From: Phycicoccus duodecadis
GTDB taxonomy: Bacteria; Actinomycetota; Actinomycetes; Actinomycetales; Dermatophilaceae
Assembly: GCF_002846495.1 (NCBI RefSeq)
Contig: NZ_PJNE01000001.1
Span: forward strand, 1,736,001-1,800,000
Reading direction: 5' to 3'
Length of the DNA: 64,000 bases
Below are positions 33,530 to 43,512 of the stretch, one piece after another; positions within the stretch are counted from its first letter, which is position 1, and the number at the start of each line of letters is the position of its first letter. The position numbers and the translations under genes were made by a program. Under the pieces are notes generated by a model. It had not been told where the DNA came from. It did no database searches and was given only the letters and a program-made list of their open reading frames with translations.

Positions 33530-34891
33530 TCACTTCTTGTGCGCGTCCCCGGCCTTCTGGGCGATGGCCTGGCACTTCGAGAGAGCATCGTCCACCGTGG
33601 AGCGGTTGGCGATGTAGTCCGCGATGAGCTGGGCGCACTGGTTGCCGACGTCCTGGAACTCGGGGATGGAGACGTACTGGATGCCCACCCACGGCTGCGG
33701 GCTGACCCCGGGCTGCTCGGGCTTGACCGAGCTCATGACGTCGAGGGTGATGGGGGCGTAGGCGGCCGCGGCCTTCTTGTACTCCGGGATCTCGTACGTC
33801 GAGGTCCGCGAGCCCGGCGGGACGTTGCTCCAGCCGATCTTCTGCCCGACCAGCTTGATGTAGTCCTTGCTGGTCGCCCACTTCACGAAGTCGATCGCGG
33901 CGTCCTTCTTCTTCGTGGTCGCCGGCACCGCGAGGTTCCAGCTCCACAGCCAGCCCGACTCCTTGGTCTTGACGACCGGCATGTGGGCGTAGCCCATCTT
34001 GCCCTTGACCGGCGAGTCGTCGGCCTCGAGCAGCGAGGCGGCGACGGACGCGTCGGCCCACATCGCGGCCTTGTTCTCCTTCAGCGCGGTGAGGCACTCG
34101 TTGAAGCTGTACGACACCGGGTCCTTCTCGCCGGACTGGTCGAGCATCGTCTTGTAGAAGGTGACGGCCTGCTTCCACTCCGGGGTGTTCACCGTGGCGT
34201 TCCACTGCTGGTCGTACCAGTTGCCCCCGAAGGTCTGCACGACGGTCGTGAGCGGCGCGAACAGGTCGCCCCAACCGGGCTTGCCGCGCATGCAGATGCC
34301 GGCGGTGTCGGCGGTCTTGACCTTCTTCGCCGCGTCGGCCACCTCCTGCCAGGTGGGGTCGGCCGAGAGGGTGACGCCGGCCTTGTCGAGGATCTCCTTG
34401 TTGTACATGAGGATCGAGGACTCGCCGTAGAACGGCACCGCGTACTGCTTGCCGTCGTTCGAGATGGCCACCCGCACCGGCGGGAGGATGTCGTTCACGT
34501 CGTAGGACGCGTCGGACTTCAGCGGCTCGGTGAGGTCGACGAGCCAGCCGTTCGCGCCCCACTGCGGGGTCTCGTAGGCGCCGATCGTCACGATGTCGTA
34601 CTGCCCGGCGCCGCTGGCGACGTCGGCGGTGACGGCGGCCCGCAGGTCGCCCTCCTCCATCACCTGGAAGTTCACGGTGACACCGGGGTGGGACTTCTCG
34701 TACTCGCCCTTCAGCTTCTCCATGTCCTTCATCTGGCCGTTGTTCACGGTGGCCAGGTTGAGGGTGACGGGGGTGCCGCCGCCGGCGGATCCGCTGTCGG
34801 ACGAGACAGCCCCCGACGAGCAGGCGGCCAACGTCAGGGCGGACGCCAGAGCGCCGGCCCCGAAGGTCAGCGTGCGCTTTCTCGCAAGCAT
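33530..34891 (-). CDS. Polyol/sugar ABC transporter substrate-binding lipoprotein
   Basis: A 453-residue extracellular binding protein of the SBP-1 family. It has a lipoprotein signal (MLARKRTLTF...LTLAAC, lipid Cys at about 30) and a Ser/Gly-rich linker. The body includes VTLNLATVNNGQM, YDIVTIGAYETPQWGANGWLVDL, AVPFYGESSILMYNKEIL and WSWNLAVPATTKKKDAAIDFVKWATS. This set is characteristic of mannitol/sorbitol binding proteins (SmoE-like). An AAAGGAG ribosome-binding site and a good promoter lie upstream. It heads the operon and is divergent to an AraC-type regulator. Confidence 0.9.
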   Translation of the reverse strand: MLARKRTLTFGAGALASALTLAACSSGAVSSDSGSAGGGTPVTLNLATVNNGQMKDMEKLKGEYEKSHPGVTVNFQVMEEGDLRAAVTADVASGAGQYDIVTIGAYETPQWGANGWLVDLTEPLKSDASYDVNDILPPVRVAISNDGKQYAVPFYGESSILMYNKEILDKAGVTLSADPTWQEVADAAKKVKTADTAGICMRGKPGWGDLFAPLTTVVQTFGGNWYDQQWNATVNTPEWKQAVTFYKTMLDQSGEKDPVSYSFNECLTALKENKAAMWADASVAASLLEADDSPVKGKMGYAHMPVVKTKESGWLWSWNLAVPATTKKKDAAIDFVKWATSKDYIKLVGQKIGWSNVPPGSRTSTYEIPEYKKAAAAYAPITLDVMSSVKPEQPGVSPQPWVGIQYVSIPEFQDVGNQCAQLIADYIANRSTVDDALSKCQAIAQKAGDAHKK

Positions 34892-34993
34892 TCCTAACTC
34901 CTTTGGTAGGTGCTCCGCGGCCGGATGCCGGCCGGGCCCCTGGGATCGCCCGGGGGATCGTTCTCTGGCGCGCAAGCCGCCGCGAACACCTGA

Positions 34994-35022
34994 AATGTAG
35001 GAACGGGGCGCAGGCCCGGCAA
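34994..35022 (-). promoter_or_regulatory. Promoter of the polyol ABC operon
   Basis: On the minus strand TTGCCG (35017-35022), 17 nt and TACATT (34994-34999) form a good sigma-70-type promoter about 100 nt before the binding-protein start. Not shown to be used; the AraC-type regulator encoded next door is the likely controller. Confidence 0.6.
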
Positions 35023-35146
35023 GGTCCACACCCTGCGCTGTTTCGATACTATTTTTCGTCGCTCACCCGTGCGATGCTGCTCTCGGGTGAGCGAAGGCGC
35101 ACCAGAGGTCGCCGCGCCCACCCCGGACCCGCCCTGTCAACGAGGA

Positions 35147-36178
35147 GTGGTGAAGATTTCGTATCAGTCCACGGGCACCCCCCGCGCGCGTCTGGCCGGT
35201 TTCCCCTCGACCACGGTCGAAGGGGCGTCGCACGAGGAGCCGTTGGTCCGCAGCCCCTACCCGGCCGCGCCCCGGCGCGAGATCATCCCGCCGCACCCCG
35301 ACCACGCGGTGCGCACCCTGACCCACGACTTCCCCAGCGAGATCTGCGGCTGGGGCGCCCACCCCGAGTACGAGATCCACCTGATCACCAAGACCTCGGG
35401 CAGCTTCATCGCCGGCGACCACGTCGGCACCTTCGCGCCCGGTCACGTCAGCATCATGGGCCCGAACCTGCCGCACGACTGGGTCAGCGACCTCCCGCCC
35501 GGCCAGGTGGCGGTCGACCGCGACGCCGTGATCCAGTTCACCGACGACTGGGTGCGCCAGTGCATGCAGCTCATCCCCGAGCTGTCCGAGGTCGACGAGG
35601 TCCTCCGTCAGTCGACGCGGGGCCTGGTCTTCTCCGGCGCCACCGCCTGGCGGGCGGCCGAGACCATCCTGCAGGTCGTGCGCAGCAGCGGCACCGAGCA
35701 GATCGGGCACCTGTTCTCGCTGCTCGCGACCTTCGCCCGCTCACCCCAGGAGGAGCGCGAGGTGGTGGCCAGCGAGTGGCTGGGCCGCCCCACCGACGCC
35801 AACTCGCTCAACGCCGTCGAGGCCGGCCTGGCGTACATCTTCGAGAACCTCACCGGCGACATCCGGCTGGCCACGGCCGCGCGGCTCGCCTACATGTCCG
35901 AGCCGACGTTCTCGAAGTACTTCAAGTCGGCGACCGGGATGACGTTCAGCAGCATGGTCAAGCGCCTGCGCATCGCCCACGCGCGCCGGCTGCTCGACAC
36001 CACCGACGAACCCGTGGCCCAGGTGGCGGCCCTGAGCGGCTACCACAACATGGCCAACTTCAACCGTCAGTTCCTCACCGAGGTCGGCACGACGCCCACG
36101 GCCTACCGGCGGCTGGAGTCCTCGCAGAAGCCGCCCTCCGAGGTCCTCAGCCTCGGCCGGCGCGCCACCGCCGAGTGA
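35147..36178 (+). CDS. AraC family transcriptional activator
   Basis: About 343 residues. The N-terminal part is a cupin-like sensor (about 60-130: GWGAHPEYEIHLITKTSG, GDHVGTFAPGHVSIMGPNLPH), and the C-terminal 100 residues hold the two AraC helix-turn-helices (LATAARLAYMSEPTFSKYFKSATG and VAQVAALSGYHNMANFNRQF). The start is uncertain: a GTG pair at 35147/35150 follows GAGGAG closely, and no nearby ATG fits. It lies between the polyol ABC operon and mannitol dehydrogenase and most likely activates both. Confidence 0.87.
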   Translation: MVKISYQSTGTPRARLAGFPSTTVEGASHEEPLVRSPYPAAPRREIIPPHPDHAVRTLTHDFPSEICGWGAHPEYEIHLITKTSGSFIAGDHVGTFAPGHVSIMGPNLPHDWVSDLPPGQVAVDRDAVIQFTDDWVRQCMQLIPELSEVDEVLRQSTRGLVFSGATAWRAAETILQVVRSSGTEQIGHLFSLLATFARSPQEEREVVASEWLGRPTDANSLNAVEAGLAYIFENLTGDIRLATAARLAYMSEPTFSKYFKSATGMTFSSMVKRLRIAHARRLLDTTDEPVAQVAALSGYHNMANFNRQFLTEVGTTPTAYRRLESSQKPPSEVLSLGRRATAE

Positions 36179-36188
36179 CCGCCGCGGC

Positions 36189-37658
<1,470 letters not shown>

Positions 37659-37700
37659 TGGTGCTGCTCCTTTCACGGGAACGCGGACAGCCTCGCCCGC

Positions 37701-37730
37701 ATGTAACCAACCCACGGGCCCGGCTGCCAA
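37701..37730 (-). promoter_or_regulatory. Candidate promoter of the mannitol dehydrogenase gene
   Basis: On the minus strand TTGGCA (37725-37730), 18 nt and TTACAT (37701-37706) lie 42 bp upstream of the GTG start. Similar in shape to the promoter of the polyol ABC operon. Modest confidence. Confidence 0.45.
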
Positions 37731-37799
37731 CCCTCACGGCCGGGCACGGAAGAAACCATCGACAGGACACCAGATGCCATCGACGCGGGCCCCCGGGGG

Positions 37800-39281
37800 T
37801 CAGGAGCAGATGTCCTGGTCCGCGGTGCGGGCCACGATGCTGCCGGTCGGGGCCGGGACGGGTGCGGTCGGGGTGGGGAGGGGCTGGCTGCCGAGCCGGT
37901 TCGGCACCTCGACCACGGCCTTGGCCCCCGCCCCGACGGTGACGCGCACGGTCTGCCCGAGCGTGGCGTCCTCCTTCGAGGTCGAGCCGGGGAAGGCAGC
38001 CGCGACGGTGCGGGCGGCCTCCTCCTGCCCGGTGCCGTACGCCACGACGACACCGTCGGGGCGGTCGGCCACGGAGCCGGTCGTGACGCCGGCGAAACCC
38101 TGCACCCGCAGCGCCGCCGCGATGTCGGCGGCCAGGCCGCTCACGCCGGTGGCGTTGACGACGAGCACGCGGATGTCGGCGGGGCTGACCGTGAGCGCGG
38201 CCTGGGTGGGCGTCGCACTCGGCGACGCGGACGCGCTCGGCCTGGCGACCGGCCGGTCCTGGCGCAGGGCGGTCCACAGCGTCGCGGCCGCGCCGGTCCA
38301 CTGCACGCGGTTGGGGTCCTGGGGGTAGGTCTCGGTGGGCACCGTGACGAACGCGATGTTCCCGACCCCGGTGTCCTGCACCGACGTCGCGATGTCGCGC
38401 ATCTCGCCGAGCCCCAGGCTCTCGTCGGTGGTCAGCGAGCGGGTGGCGGCATCCAGGAACCCGTAGAGCTTGTCGGGGCGCAGCAGCAGCGAGGTGCGGG
38501 TGGCCTCCTGGACGACCGACGAGAGGAACGCCTGCTGGCGCTTGATCCGCCCGAGGTCGGAGCCGTCGCCCTCGGTGTAGCGGACCCGGACGTAGCCCAG
38601 CGCCTGCTCGCCGTCGAGGACGTGCCGCCCCGCCGGGAGCCGCAAATGGGCCTTGGGGTCGTTGATGGGTTTGGGCGTGCACACCGGCACCCCGCCGAGC
38701 GCGTCGACCATCCCTTTGAAGCCGTTGAAGTCGACGACCGCGAAGTGGTCGATGAACACCCCGGTGTCGCCCTCGATGGTGTTGATGGTGCAGGCCGGCC
38801 CACCCATGCTGAAGGCGGCGTTGAACTGCTGCACCGTCCACTGGGCCTTCGGGACCTTGGCGTCGCAGTGGGGCGGCATCCGCACCATCGAGTCCCGCGG
38901 GATCGAGACCACCGTGACGTGACGGCGGTCGGCCGACAGGTGCGCGACCAGGGTGGTGTCGGAGCGGGCCCCCGAGACGCTGGCGGCGTCGGAGGTCCCC
39001 TCCCCGACCCGGGTGTCGGAGCCGATCAGCAGGATGTTGAGGGGGCCCTCTGCCACCTTGGTCGGGCGGTCGCTGGCCAGCGCGCCGCTCACGTCGACGC
39101 GCGTGATGTTGCCGTTCAGGCGCCACCAGACGACGCCGACGGCCGAGGCCGCGACCACCGCCAGAACCGCCCCCACGGCCACGATGCGGCGACGTCGGGG
39201 ATGCCGCCGTGTGCTGACGCCTGCCGGCGCGGCCCGGGGGAGGTTCCCGTCCGCGCGGTCAGGGCGGGGCTCCTCCGCCAT
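37800..39281 (-). CDS. LytR-CpsA-Psr (LCP) family protein with LytR_C domain
   Basis: A 493-residue membrane-anchored phosphotransferase that attaches polyprenyl-linked glycopolymers to peptidoglycan. A basic N-terminus precedes one TM segment (IVAVGAVLAVVAASAVGVVWW, about 33-53). The LCP domain (about 75-300) has NILLIGSDTRVGEG, RSDTTLVAHLSADRRHVTVVSIPRDSMV, and YVRVRYTEGDGSDLGRIKRQQAF with the catalytic Arg/Asp set. A Ser/Ala/Pro linker leads to a LytR_C domain (IRVLVVNATGVSGLAADIAAAL). Confidence 0.93.
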   Translation of the reverse strand: MAEEPRPDRADGNLPRAAPAGVSTRRHPRRRRIVAVGAVLAVVAASAVGVVWWRLNGNITRVDVSGALASDRPTKVAEGPLNILLIGSDTRVGEGTSDAASVSGARSDTTLVAHLSADRRHVTVVSIPRDSMVRMPPHCDAKVPKAQWTVQQFNAAFSMGGPACTINTIEGDTGVFIDHFAVVDFNGFKGMVDALGGVPVCTPKPINDPKAHLRLPAGRHVLDGEQALGYVRVRYTEGDGSDLGRIKRQQAFLSSVVQEATRTSLLLRPDKLYGFLDAATRSLTTDESLGLGEMRDIATSVQDTGVGNIAFVTVPTETYPQDPNRVQWTGAAATLWTALRQDRPVARPSASASPSATPTQAALTVSPADIRVLVVNATGVSGLAADIAAALRVQGFAGVTTGSVADRPDGVVVAYGTGQEEAARTVAAAFPGSTSKEDATLGQTVRVTVGAGAKAVVEVPNRLGSQPLPTPTAPVPAPTGSIVARTADQDICS

Positions 39282-39410
39282 CTACCGGACTCCTTCTCGA
39301 CCCGCCGACCGTCGCCACGGGCGTGGCCTGTGATCGAGCACCACCGACCGAGTGTAGGGACAGCGGCTGGGAGGAGCCTGAAGTTCCGCCGGGGTTCGAC
39401 CACCGGACGG

Positions 39411-39449
39411 CCACGACCCCCGCTCGGCGTGGCCGGGCGGGGGTCGTGG
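39411..39449 (-). terminator. Terminator of the cold shock gene
   Basis: A perfect 13-bp stem (CCACGACCCCCGC with its complement) and a 13-nt loop lie 22 nt beyond the cold shock protein stop on the minus strand. Confidence 0.7.
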
Positions 39450-39471
39450 TGAGGACTCGGGAGGACCCGGG

Positions 39472-39675
39472 TCAGATGGGGCGGACCTGGTCGGCCTGCG
39501 GACCCTTCGGACCCTGGGTGACCTCGAACTCGACGCGCTGCGCCTCGTCCAGGCTGCGGTAGCCCTGGGTGTCGATCGCCGAGTAGTGAACGAACACGTC
39601 CGGACCACCGCTGTCCTGAGCGATGAATCCGAAGCCCTTCTCGGCGTTGAACCACTTCACGGTGCCCTGTGCCAT
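39472..39675 (-). CDS. Cold shock protein (CSD)
   Basis: A 67-residue single-domain RNA/ssDNA-binding protein. RNP1 is KGFGFIAQ and RNP2 is VFVHYSAI, and the start is [14 protein letters not shown]. The size is normal for CspA-type proteins. The ATG follows GCAAAGGAAAT, and about 165 bp of upstream sequence without a gene may be a long 5' leader, common for cold shock genes. Confidence 0.95.
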   Translation of the reverse strand: MAQGTVKWFNAEKGFGFIAQDSGGPDVFVHYSAIDTQGYRSLDEAQRVEFEVTQGPKGPQADQVRPI

Positions 39676-39861
39676 GTGGGGAGATTTCCTTTGCTTCTGT
39701 AGCACTCGGGCGACACACCTCGTGCCGCCCGTGGATGCGACTCCAGCCCCGCGTGACGTGGGTTTCGACCTTCGAGGTACCGCTGAACGCTGCAACCGCG
39801 ATGGAACTTAGCAGAGAGGAACGCGCCTCGCGCGGGGGCGCCGCGCGGTGCCGACGGCCGG

Positions 39862-40251
39862 TCAGGAGACCGCCGGGCGGACCGCCAGGACGTCGCAGCC
39901 GACCTCGGTGAGCACCTGCCGGACGGTCGAGCGCGGGTGCGAGCCGAGGGGCTGCGAGGCGCGCAGCCCGACGACCACCAGGCGCGCCCGGTGCTCGGCC
40001 ACAGCGGCCAGCAGCTCCTCGGCCGCCGACCGGCCCCGGCTGGGCTGCACCAGCTCGTACGGGACCCCGATCTCGGCGAGGCGACGGCACAGGGAGGCGA
40101 CGTCGCGGGGGTCGGCCAGGTCGCGGCGCTCGCCCGCCATCACGGCGTTGACCACCACGAGCCGCTCTCGGGCCCGCTCGGCCTCCGCCAGTGCGGCGTC
40201 GAGGGCGGCGAGACCCTCGCGCCGCGGGACGTACCCGACGACGATCGTCAT
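39862..40251 (-). CDS. Universal stress protein (UspA family)
   Basis: A 129-residue single-domain Usp protein (MTIVVGYVPRREGLAALDAAL at the start, LVVVGLRASQPLGSHPRSTVRQVL at the end). The ATP-binding motif G-x2-G-x9-G-S/T is not intact (VGLRASQPLG), so it may belong to the group that does not bind ATP. It stands alone between the cold shock gene and the sugar ABC operon. Confidence 0.85.
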   Translation of the reverse strand: MTIVVGYVPRREGLAALDAALAEAERARERLVVVNAVMAGERRDLADPRDVASLCRRLAEIGVPYELVQPSRGRSAAEELLAAVAEHRARLVVVGLRASQPLGSHPRSTVRQVLTEVGCDVLAVRPAVS

Positions 40252-40294
40252 GCGTGCACTCCGTCGTGCCTCCGGGACGTACCGCGGACCGTAC

Positions 40295-40333
40295 GGAGCG
40301 CCGCACCCGGTCGTCCGTCGGGTGCGGCGCTCC
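40295..40333 (-). terminator. Terminator of the sugar ABC operon
   Basis: A perfect 15-bp stem (40295-40309 with 40319-40333, GGAGCGCCGCACCCG and its complement) and a 9-nt loop begin 7 nt past the ATPase stop on the minus strand. Confidence 0.75.
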
Positions 40334-40340
40334 CTGTCGG

Positions 40341-41177
40341 TCAGGAGGCGGGCTCGACCCGCGTGGCGCCGGTCATGATGGCGACGCCCTCGCCCATGTC
40401 GTGCGACGACGGGGTGATGACCCCGGCACAGCCACCGAGCCGCTGGATGTGGATGCGGTCGGCGACCTCCCACACGTGCGGCATGTTGTGGCTGATGAGG
40501 ATGACGGCCAGGCCGTTGTCGCGCAGCTGCTTGACCATCTCCAGGACCATGCCCGACTCCTTGACGCCGAGCGCCGCGGTGGGCTCGTCGAGGACGACCA
40601 CCTTGGAGCCGAACGCCGCGGCCCGGGCGACGGCCACCGCCTGGCGCTGGCCACCGGACAGGGTCTCGACCGCCTGGCTCATGTTCTGGATGGTCTGGAT
40701 GCCGAGCTCCTGGACCGACTGCCCGGCCCGCTTCTCCATGCCGCCCTTGTCGAGCATCCGGAACACCGACCCGAGGATGCCGCTGCGGCGCTCCTCACGA
40801 CCGAGGTAGAGGTTGCTCGCGATGTCGAGCGCCGGGATGACGGCCAGCTGCTGGTAGACCGTCTCGATCCCGGCGTCCCGGGCGTCCTGGGGCCGGCGGA
40901 AGTGGACCCGCTCGCCCTCCAGGTGGATCTCGCCCGAGTCCGGGAGGTAGGCGCCGGTGATGCACTTGATCAGGGTGGACTTGCCCGCCCCGTTGTCACC
41001 GATGACGGCCAGCACCTCGCCCTTGTAGAGGTCCAGGCTCACGCCGTCGAGGCCGATGACCCGCCCGAAGGAGATGCCGATGTCGCGGGCGGTCAGCACC
41101 GGGTCGGCGTCGTAGATGTGGCGACGATCATCGGGGATGGCGTCGTGCGTCAGCGGCAGCCGCTCGATGGTGCTCAT
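40341..41177 (-). CDS. Sugar ABC transporter ATPase, single-domain (FrcA-like)
   Basis: A 278-residue ATPase with one nucleotide-binding domain: Walker A GDNGAGKSTL near 59, Q-loop VYQQLAVIP, signature LSGGQRQAV near 172, Walker B VVVLDEPTAALG and switch His in LISHNMPHVW. CUT2 sugar systems usually have two fused domains (RbsA), whereas FrcA of the rhizobial fructose system has one. It is the last gene of a binding protein-permease-ATPase operon. An extended 28-residue N-terminus precedes the domain. Confidence 0.9.
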   Translation of the reverse strand: MSTIERLPLTHDAIPDDRRHIYDADPVLTARDIGISFGRVIGLDGVSLDLYKGEVLAVIGDNGAGKSTLIKCITGAYLPDSGEIHLEGERVHFRRPQDARDAGIETVYQQLAVIPALDIASNLYLGREERRSGILGSVFRMLDKGGMEKRAGQSVQELGIQTIQNMSQAVETLSGGQRQAVAVARAAAFGSKVVVLDEPTAALGVKESGMVLEMVKQLRDNGLAVILISHNMPHVWEVADRIHIQRLGGCAGVITPSSHDMGEGVAIMTGATRVEPAS

Positions 41178-41235
41178 CGGGGTCCCCGGGAAGTATCGGA
41201 GCGACGGAGGAGCGCAGAACTTTCTGGGGTGATGC

Positions 41236-42261
41236 TCATGCCTTGACCTTCCGGATCCACTGGTCGATGGCGACGGCGATGATGACGAGGACGCCGGTCG
41301 CGAGGACGCGCCACTGCTGGTCGACCCCGAGCTGGGAAAGCCCGAAGGCGAAGGTCTGGACGATGAGCGCGCCGATGAGGGTCCCGATCAGCCGGCCCCG
41401 GCCGCCGAAGAGGCTGGTGCCGCCGATGACGACCGCCGTGATGGAGGCGAGGTTGGCGTCCGGGATGGCGTTGGGCGTCGCCGCACCGGCCCGCCCGATG
41501 AGGATCCAGGCGGCGATGCCGTAGATGAGACCGGCCACCGTGTACACGCCGAGGAGGATCCGGCGGCTGGGCACGCCAGACAGGCGCGCCGACTCGGCGT
41601 CGTCACCGACCGCGTAGACGTAGCGGCCCCACGCGGTCTGGGACAGCACGAAGGCCATCACCGCGTAGATGATGACGACGACGACGATGCCCCAGGTGAG
41701 CCGGAACTCGCCGATGCCGAAGCCCTCGCCGAGCACGTTCAGGAGCCGTGGCAGGTGGCTGGCCTGGATGCTCGCGCCCCCGGAGTAGAGGAGGGCGATG
41801 GCCGTGAAGATGCTCAGCGTGCCGAGCGTCACGATGAACGGCGGGAGGTTGATCCGCGTCACGAGGAGGCCGTTCAGCAGACCGGCGACCGTCGCGAAGA
41901 TGACGCCGATGACCAGTGCGAGCACGCCCGGCATCCCCCCGTCCTGCGCGAGCGAGGCCATGACCATCATCGACAGGACCATGACCGCCCCGACCGACAG
42001 GTCGATGCCCGCCGTGAGGATGATGAGCGTCTGCCCCACCCCGAGCGCGGCGACGACCGCCGTCTGCTGCAGGAGGATCCCCATCGAGCTCGGGGTCAGG
42101 AACGTCGGTGTCGAGATGAAGAACGCGAGGAACGCCACCAGAAGCAGGAACAGCGGGCTCAGCCACGGGCGTCCGTGGAGCTGGTGCTGGACCTGCTGGA
42201 GGGGCGTCTGCCGCCGCCGAGAGAACTCGGCGGCGGCAGACGGTGCGCTGGAGGCGCTCAT
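41236..42261 (-). CDS. CUT2 sugar ABC transporter permease
   Basis: A 341-residue RbsC/FrcC-type permease with about nine or ten membrane segments. Family signatures are GILLQQTAVVAALGVGQTLIILTAGIDLSVGA, INLPPFIVTLGTLSIFTAIAL, and the cytoplasmic loop YAVGDDAESARLSGVPSRRI followed by GGTSLFGGRGRLIGTL. It starts 2 bp behind the binding-protein gene. Sugar probably ribose, fructose or a relative. Confidence 0.92.
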   Translation of the reverse strand: MSASSAPSAAAEFSRRRQTPLQQVQHQLHGRPWLSPLFLLLVAFLAFFISTPTFLTPSSMGILLQQTAVVAALGVGQTLIILTAGIDLSVGAVMVLSMMVMASLAQDGGMPGVLALVIGVIFATVAGLLNGLLVTRINLPPFIVTLGTLSIFTAIALLYSGGASIQASHLPRLLNVLGEGFGIGEFRLTWGIVVVVIIYAVMAFVLSQTAWGRYVYAVGDDAESARLSGVPSRRILLGVYTVAGLIYGIAAWILIGRAGAATPNAIPDANLASITAVVIGGTSLFGGRGRLIGTLIGALIVQTFAFGLSQLGVDQQWRVLATGVLVIIAVAIDQWIRKVKA

Positions 42262-42263
42262 GC

Positions 42264-43367
42264 TCAGTTGCCCCAGCAGAGGTCGGCACCCTTGGTGGAG
42301 TCGATGCTCTCGACGCCGTCGACCGGCTTGTCGGTGACGAGCGCGACACCGGTGTCGAAGAAGTCGAGACCCTCGGTGGGCTTCGGCTTCTCACCACCGC
42401 GGGCGATCTTGGCGATGGCCTCCATACCGAGGGTCGCCATCTTCAGCGGGTACTGCTGGGCGGTGGCGCCGATGACGCCCGACTTGACCGACGCGACGCC
42501 GGCGCAGCCGCCGTCGACCGAGACGATGGTCGCCTTCTTGCCTGCCGCCTCGAGCGCGGCGTTGGCGCCCACGGCGGTCGGCTCGTTGATCGTGTAGACC
42601 AGGTTGATGCCGGGGTTCTTCGCGAGGCACTTCTCCATCGCGCTGCGGCCACCGTCCTCGGCGCCGTTACCGGCCTCGTTGCAGACGATGGTGTAGTCGC
42701 CGCCGGAATACGTGCCGGTCTTGGCCTCGTCGCCGTTCTTCTTGGGGTCGGCGACGTCGATGCCCATCCCCTCGAGGAAGCCCTGGTCGCGGTTGTAGTC
42801 GACCGAGACGATCTTGTCGTCGAAGAGGTCGAGCATCGCGATGACGGCGGGCTTGCCGGCCATGGTCTTGGCGGCCCACTGCCCGTCGAGCTTGCCGGCC
42901 GCGCGGTTGTCGGTGGCGAAGGTGATGTCGACGGTGTCGGCCGGGTCGGGCGGGGTGTCGAGGGCGATGACGTAGAGGCCGGCGTCGCGCGCCTTCTTGA
43001 TCGCCGCGTTGACGCCGGTGCTCATCGGCGTGATGAGGATGCCCTTGTCGCCGCGGGCGATGGCGTCCTCGATGGCCGTGATCTGGCCCTGGTCGTCACC
43101 CTCCTGCTTGCCGGAGGCGATGGTGAGCTTGACGTTGTTCTTGCCGGCGTCGGCCTTCGCGCCCTTCTGCATCGCGACGAAGAACGGGTTGGTCGAGTCC
43201 TTCGTGATGAGCGTGACGCCCACCGCGGCCTCGCCGCCGCCGCCCCCGCCGGAGTCCGAGCTGCTCGCCCGGTTGCAGGCCGACGCGGTCAGGGCCAGGC
43301 CGACGATGCCGGCCGAGGCCACGATCCGGCGGGTGGCCGGGGCGGCGATGATCTGACGGATGTGCAT
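42264..43367 (-). CDS. CUT2 sugar-binding lipoprotein
   Basis: A 367-residue periplasmic-binding-protein-1 family protein. Lipoprotein signal MHIRQIIAAP...GLALTASAC with the lipid Cys at about 31, then a Ser/Gly spacer. The body has VGVTLITKDSTNPFFVAMQKGAKADA, ILITPMSTGVNAAIKKARDAGLYVIALDTPPDP, and YTINEPTAVGANAALEAAG, as in fructose/ribose binding proteins (FrcB-like). AAGGAGAG precedes the ATG. Controlled by the divergent LacI regulator through the operator at 43422. Confidence 0.92.
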   Translation of the reverse strand: MHIRQIIAAPATRRIVASAGIVGLALTASACNRASSSDSGGGGGGEAAVGVTLITKDSTNPFFVAMQKGAKADAGKNNVKLTIASGKQEGDDQGQITAIEDAIARGDKGILITPMSTGVNAAIKKARDAGLYVIALDTPPDPADTVDITFATDNRAAGKLDGQWAAKTMAGKPAVIAMLDLFDDKIVSVDYNRDQGFLEGMGIDVADPKKNGDEAKTGTYSGGDYTIVCNEAGNGAEDGGRSAMEKCLAKNPGINLVYTINEPTAVGANAALEAAGKKATIVSVDGGCAGVASVKSGVIGATAQQYPLKMATLGMEAIAKIARGGEKPKPTEGLDFFDTGVALVTDKPVDGVESIDSTKGADLCWGN

Positions 43368-43421
43368 ATCCGGGACTCTCCTTTGAGTGCTTGGCTGGGC
43401 CAACGACGCTGCCCGAGATGA

Positions 43422-43470
43422 GACAACGTTGTCGCGGAACATGTCTAGTGGCCTCTTGCGCCGTGGTCAA
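43422..43470 (-). promoter_or_regulatory. Promoter and LacI operator of the sugar ABC operon
   Basis: On the minus strand TTGACC (43465-43470), 17 nt and TAGACA (43442-43447) form the promoter. The perfect palindrome GACAACGTTGTC lies at 43422-43433, over the expected transcription start. This is a typical LacI-family operator position for repression. Confidence 0.75.
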
Positions 43471-43512
43471 GAGTCGGCTAAACACCGAGATGTGAATGTG
43501 ACATCGTTGTCA
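43456..43512 (+). promoter_or_regulatory. Promoter and operator of the LacI-type gene
   Basis: TTGCGC (43456-43461), 17 nt and TAAACA (43479-43484) on the plus strand. TGACA-TCGT-TGTCA at 43499-43512 matches the palindrome at 43422 and overlaps the proposed GTG start, pointing to autorepression. The two promoters are divergent and interleaved. Confidence 0.65.

Noticed and set aside
37711..37750. A terminator after the LCP gene
   Set aside because: Only a 7-bp GC stem that overlaps a better candidate promoter of the next gene.
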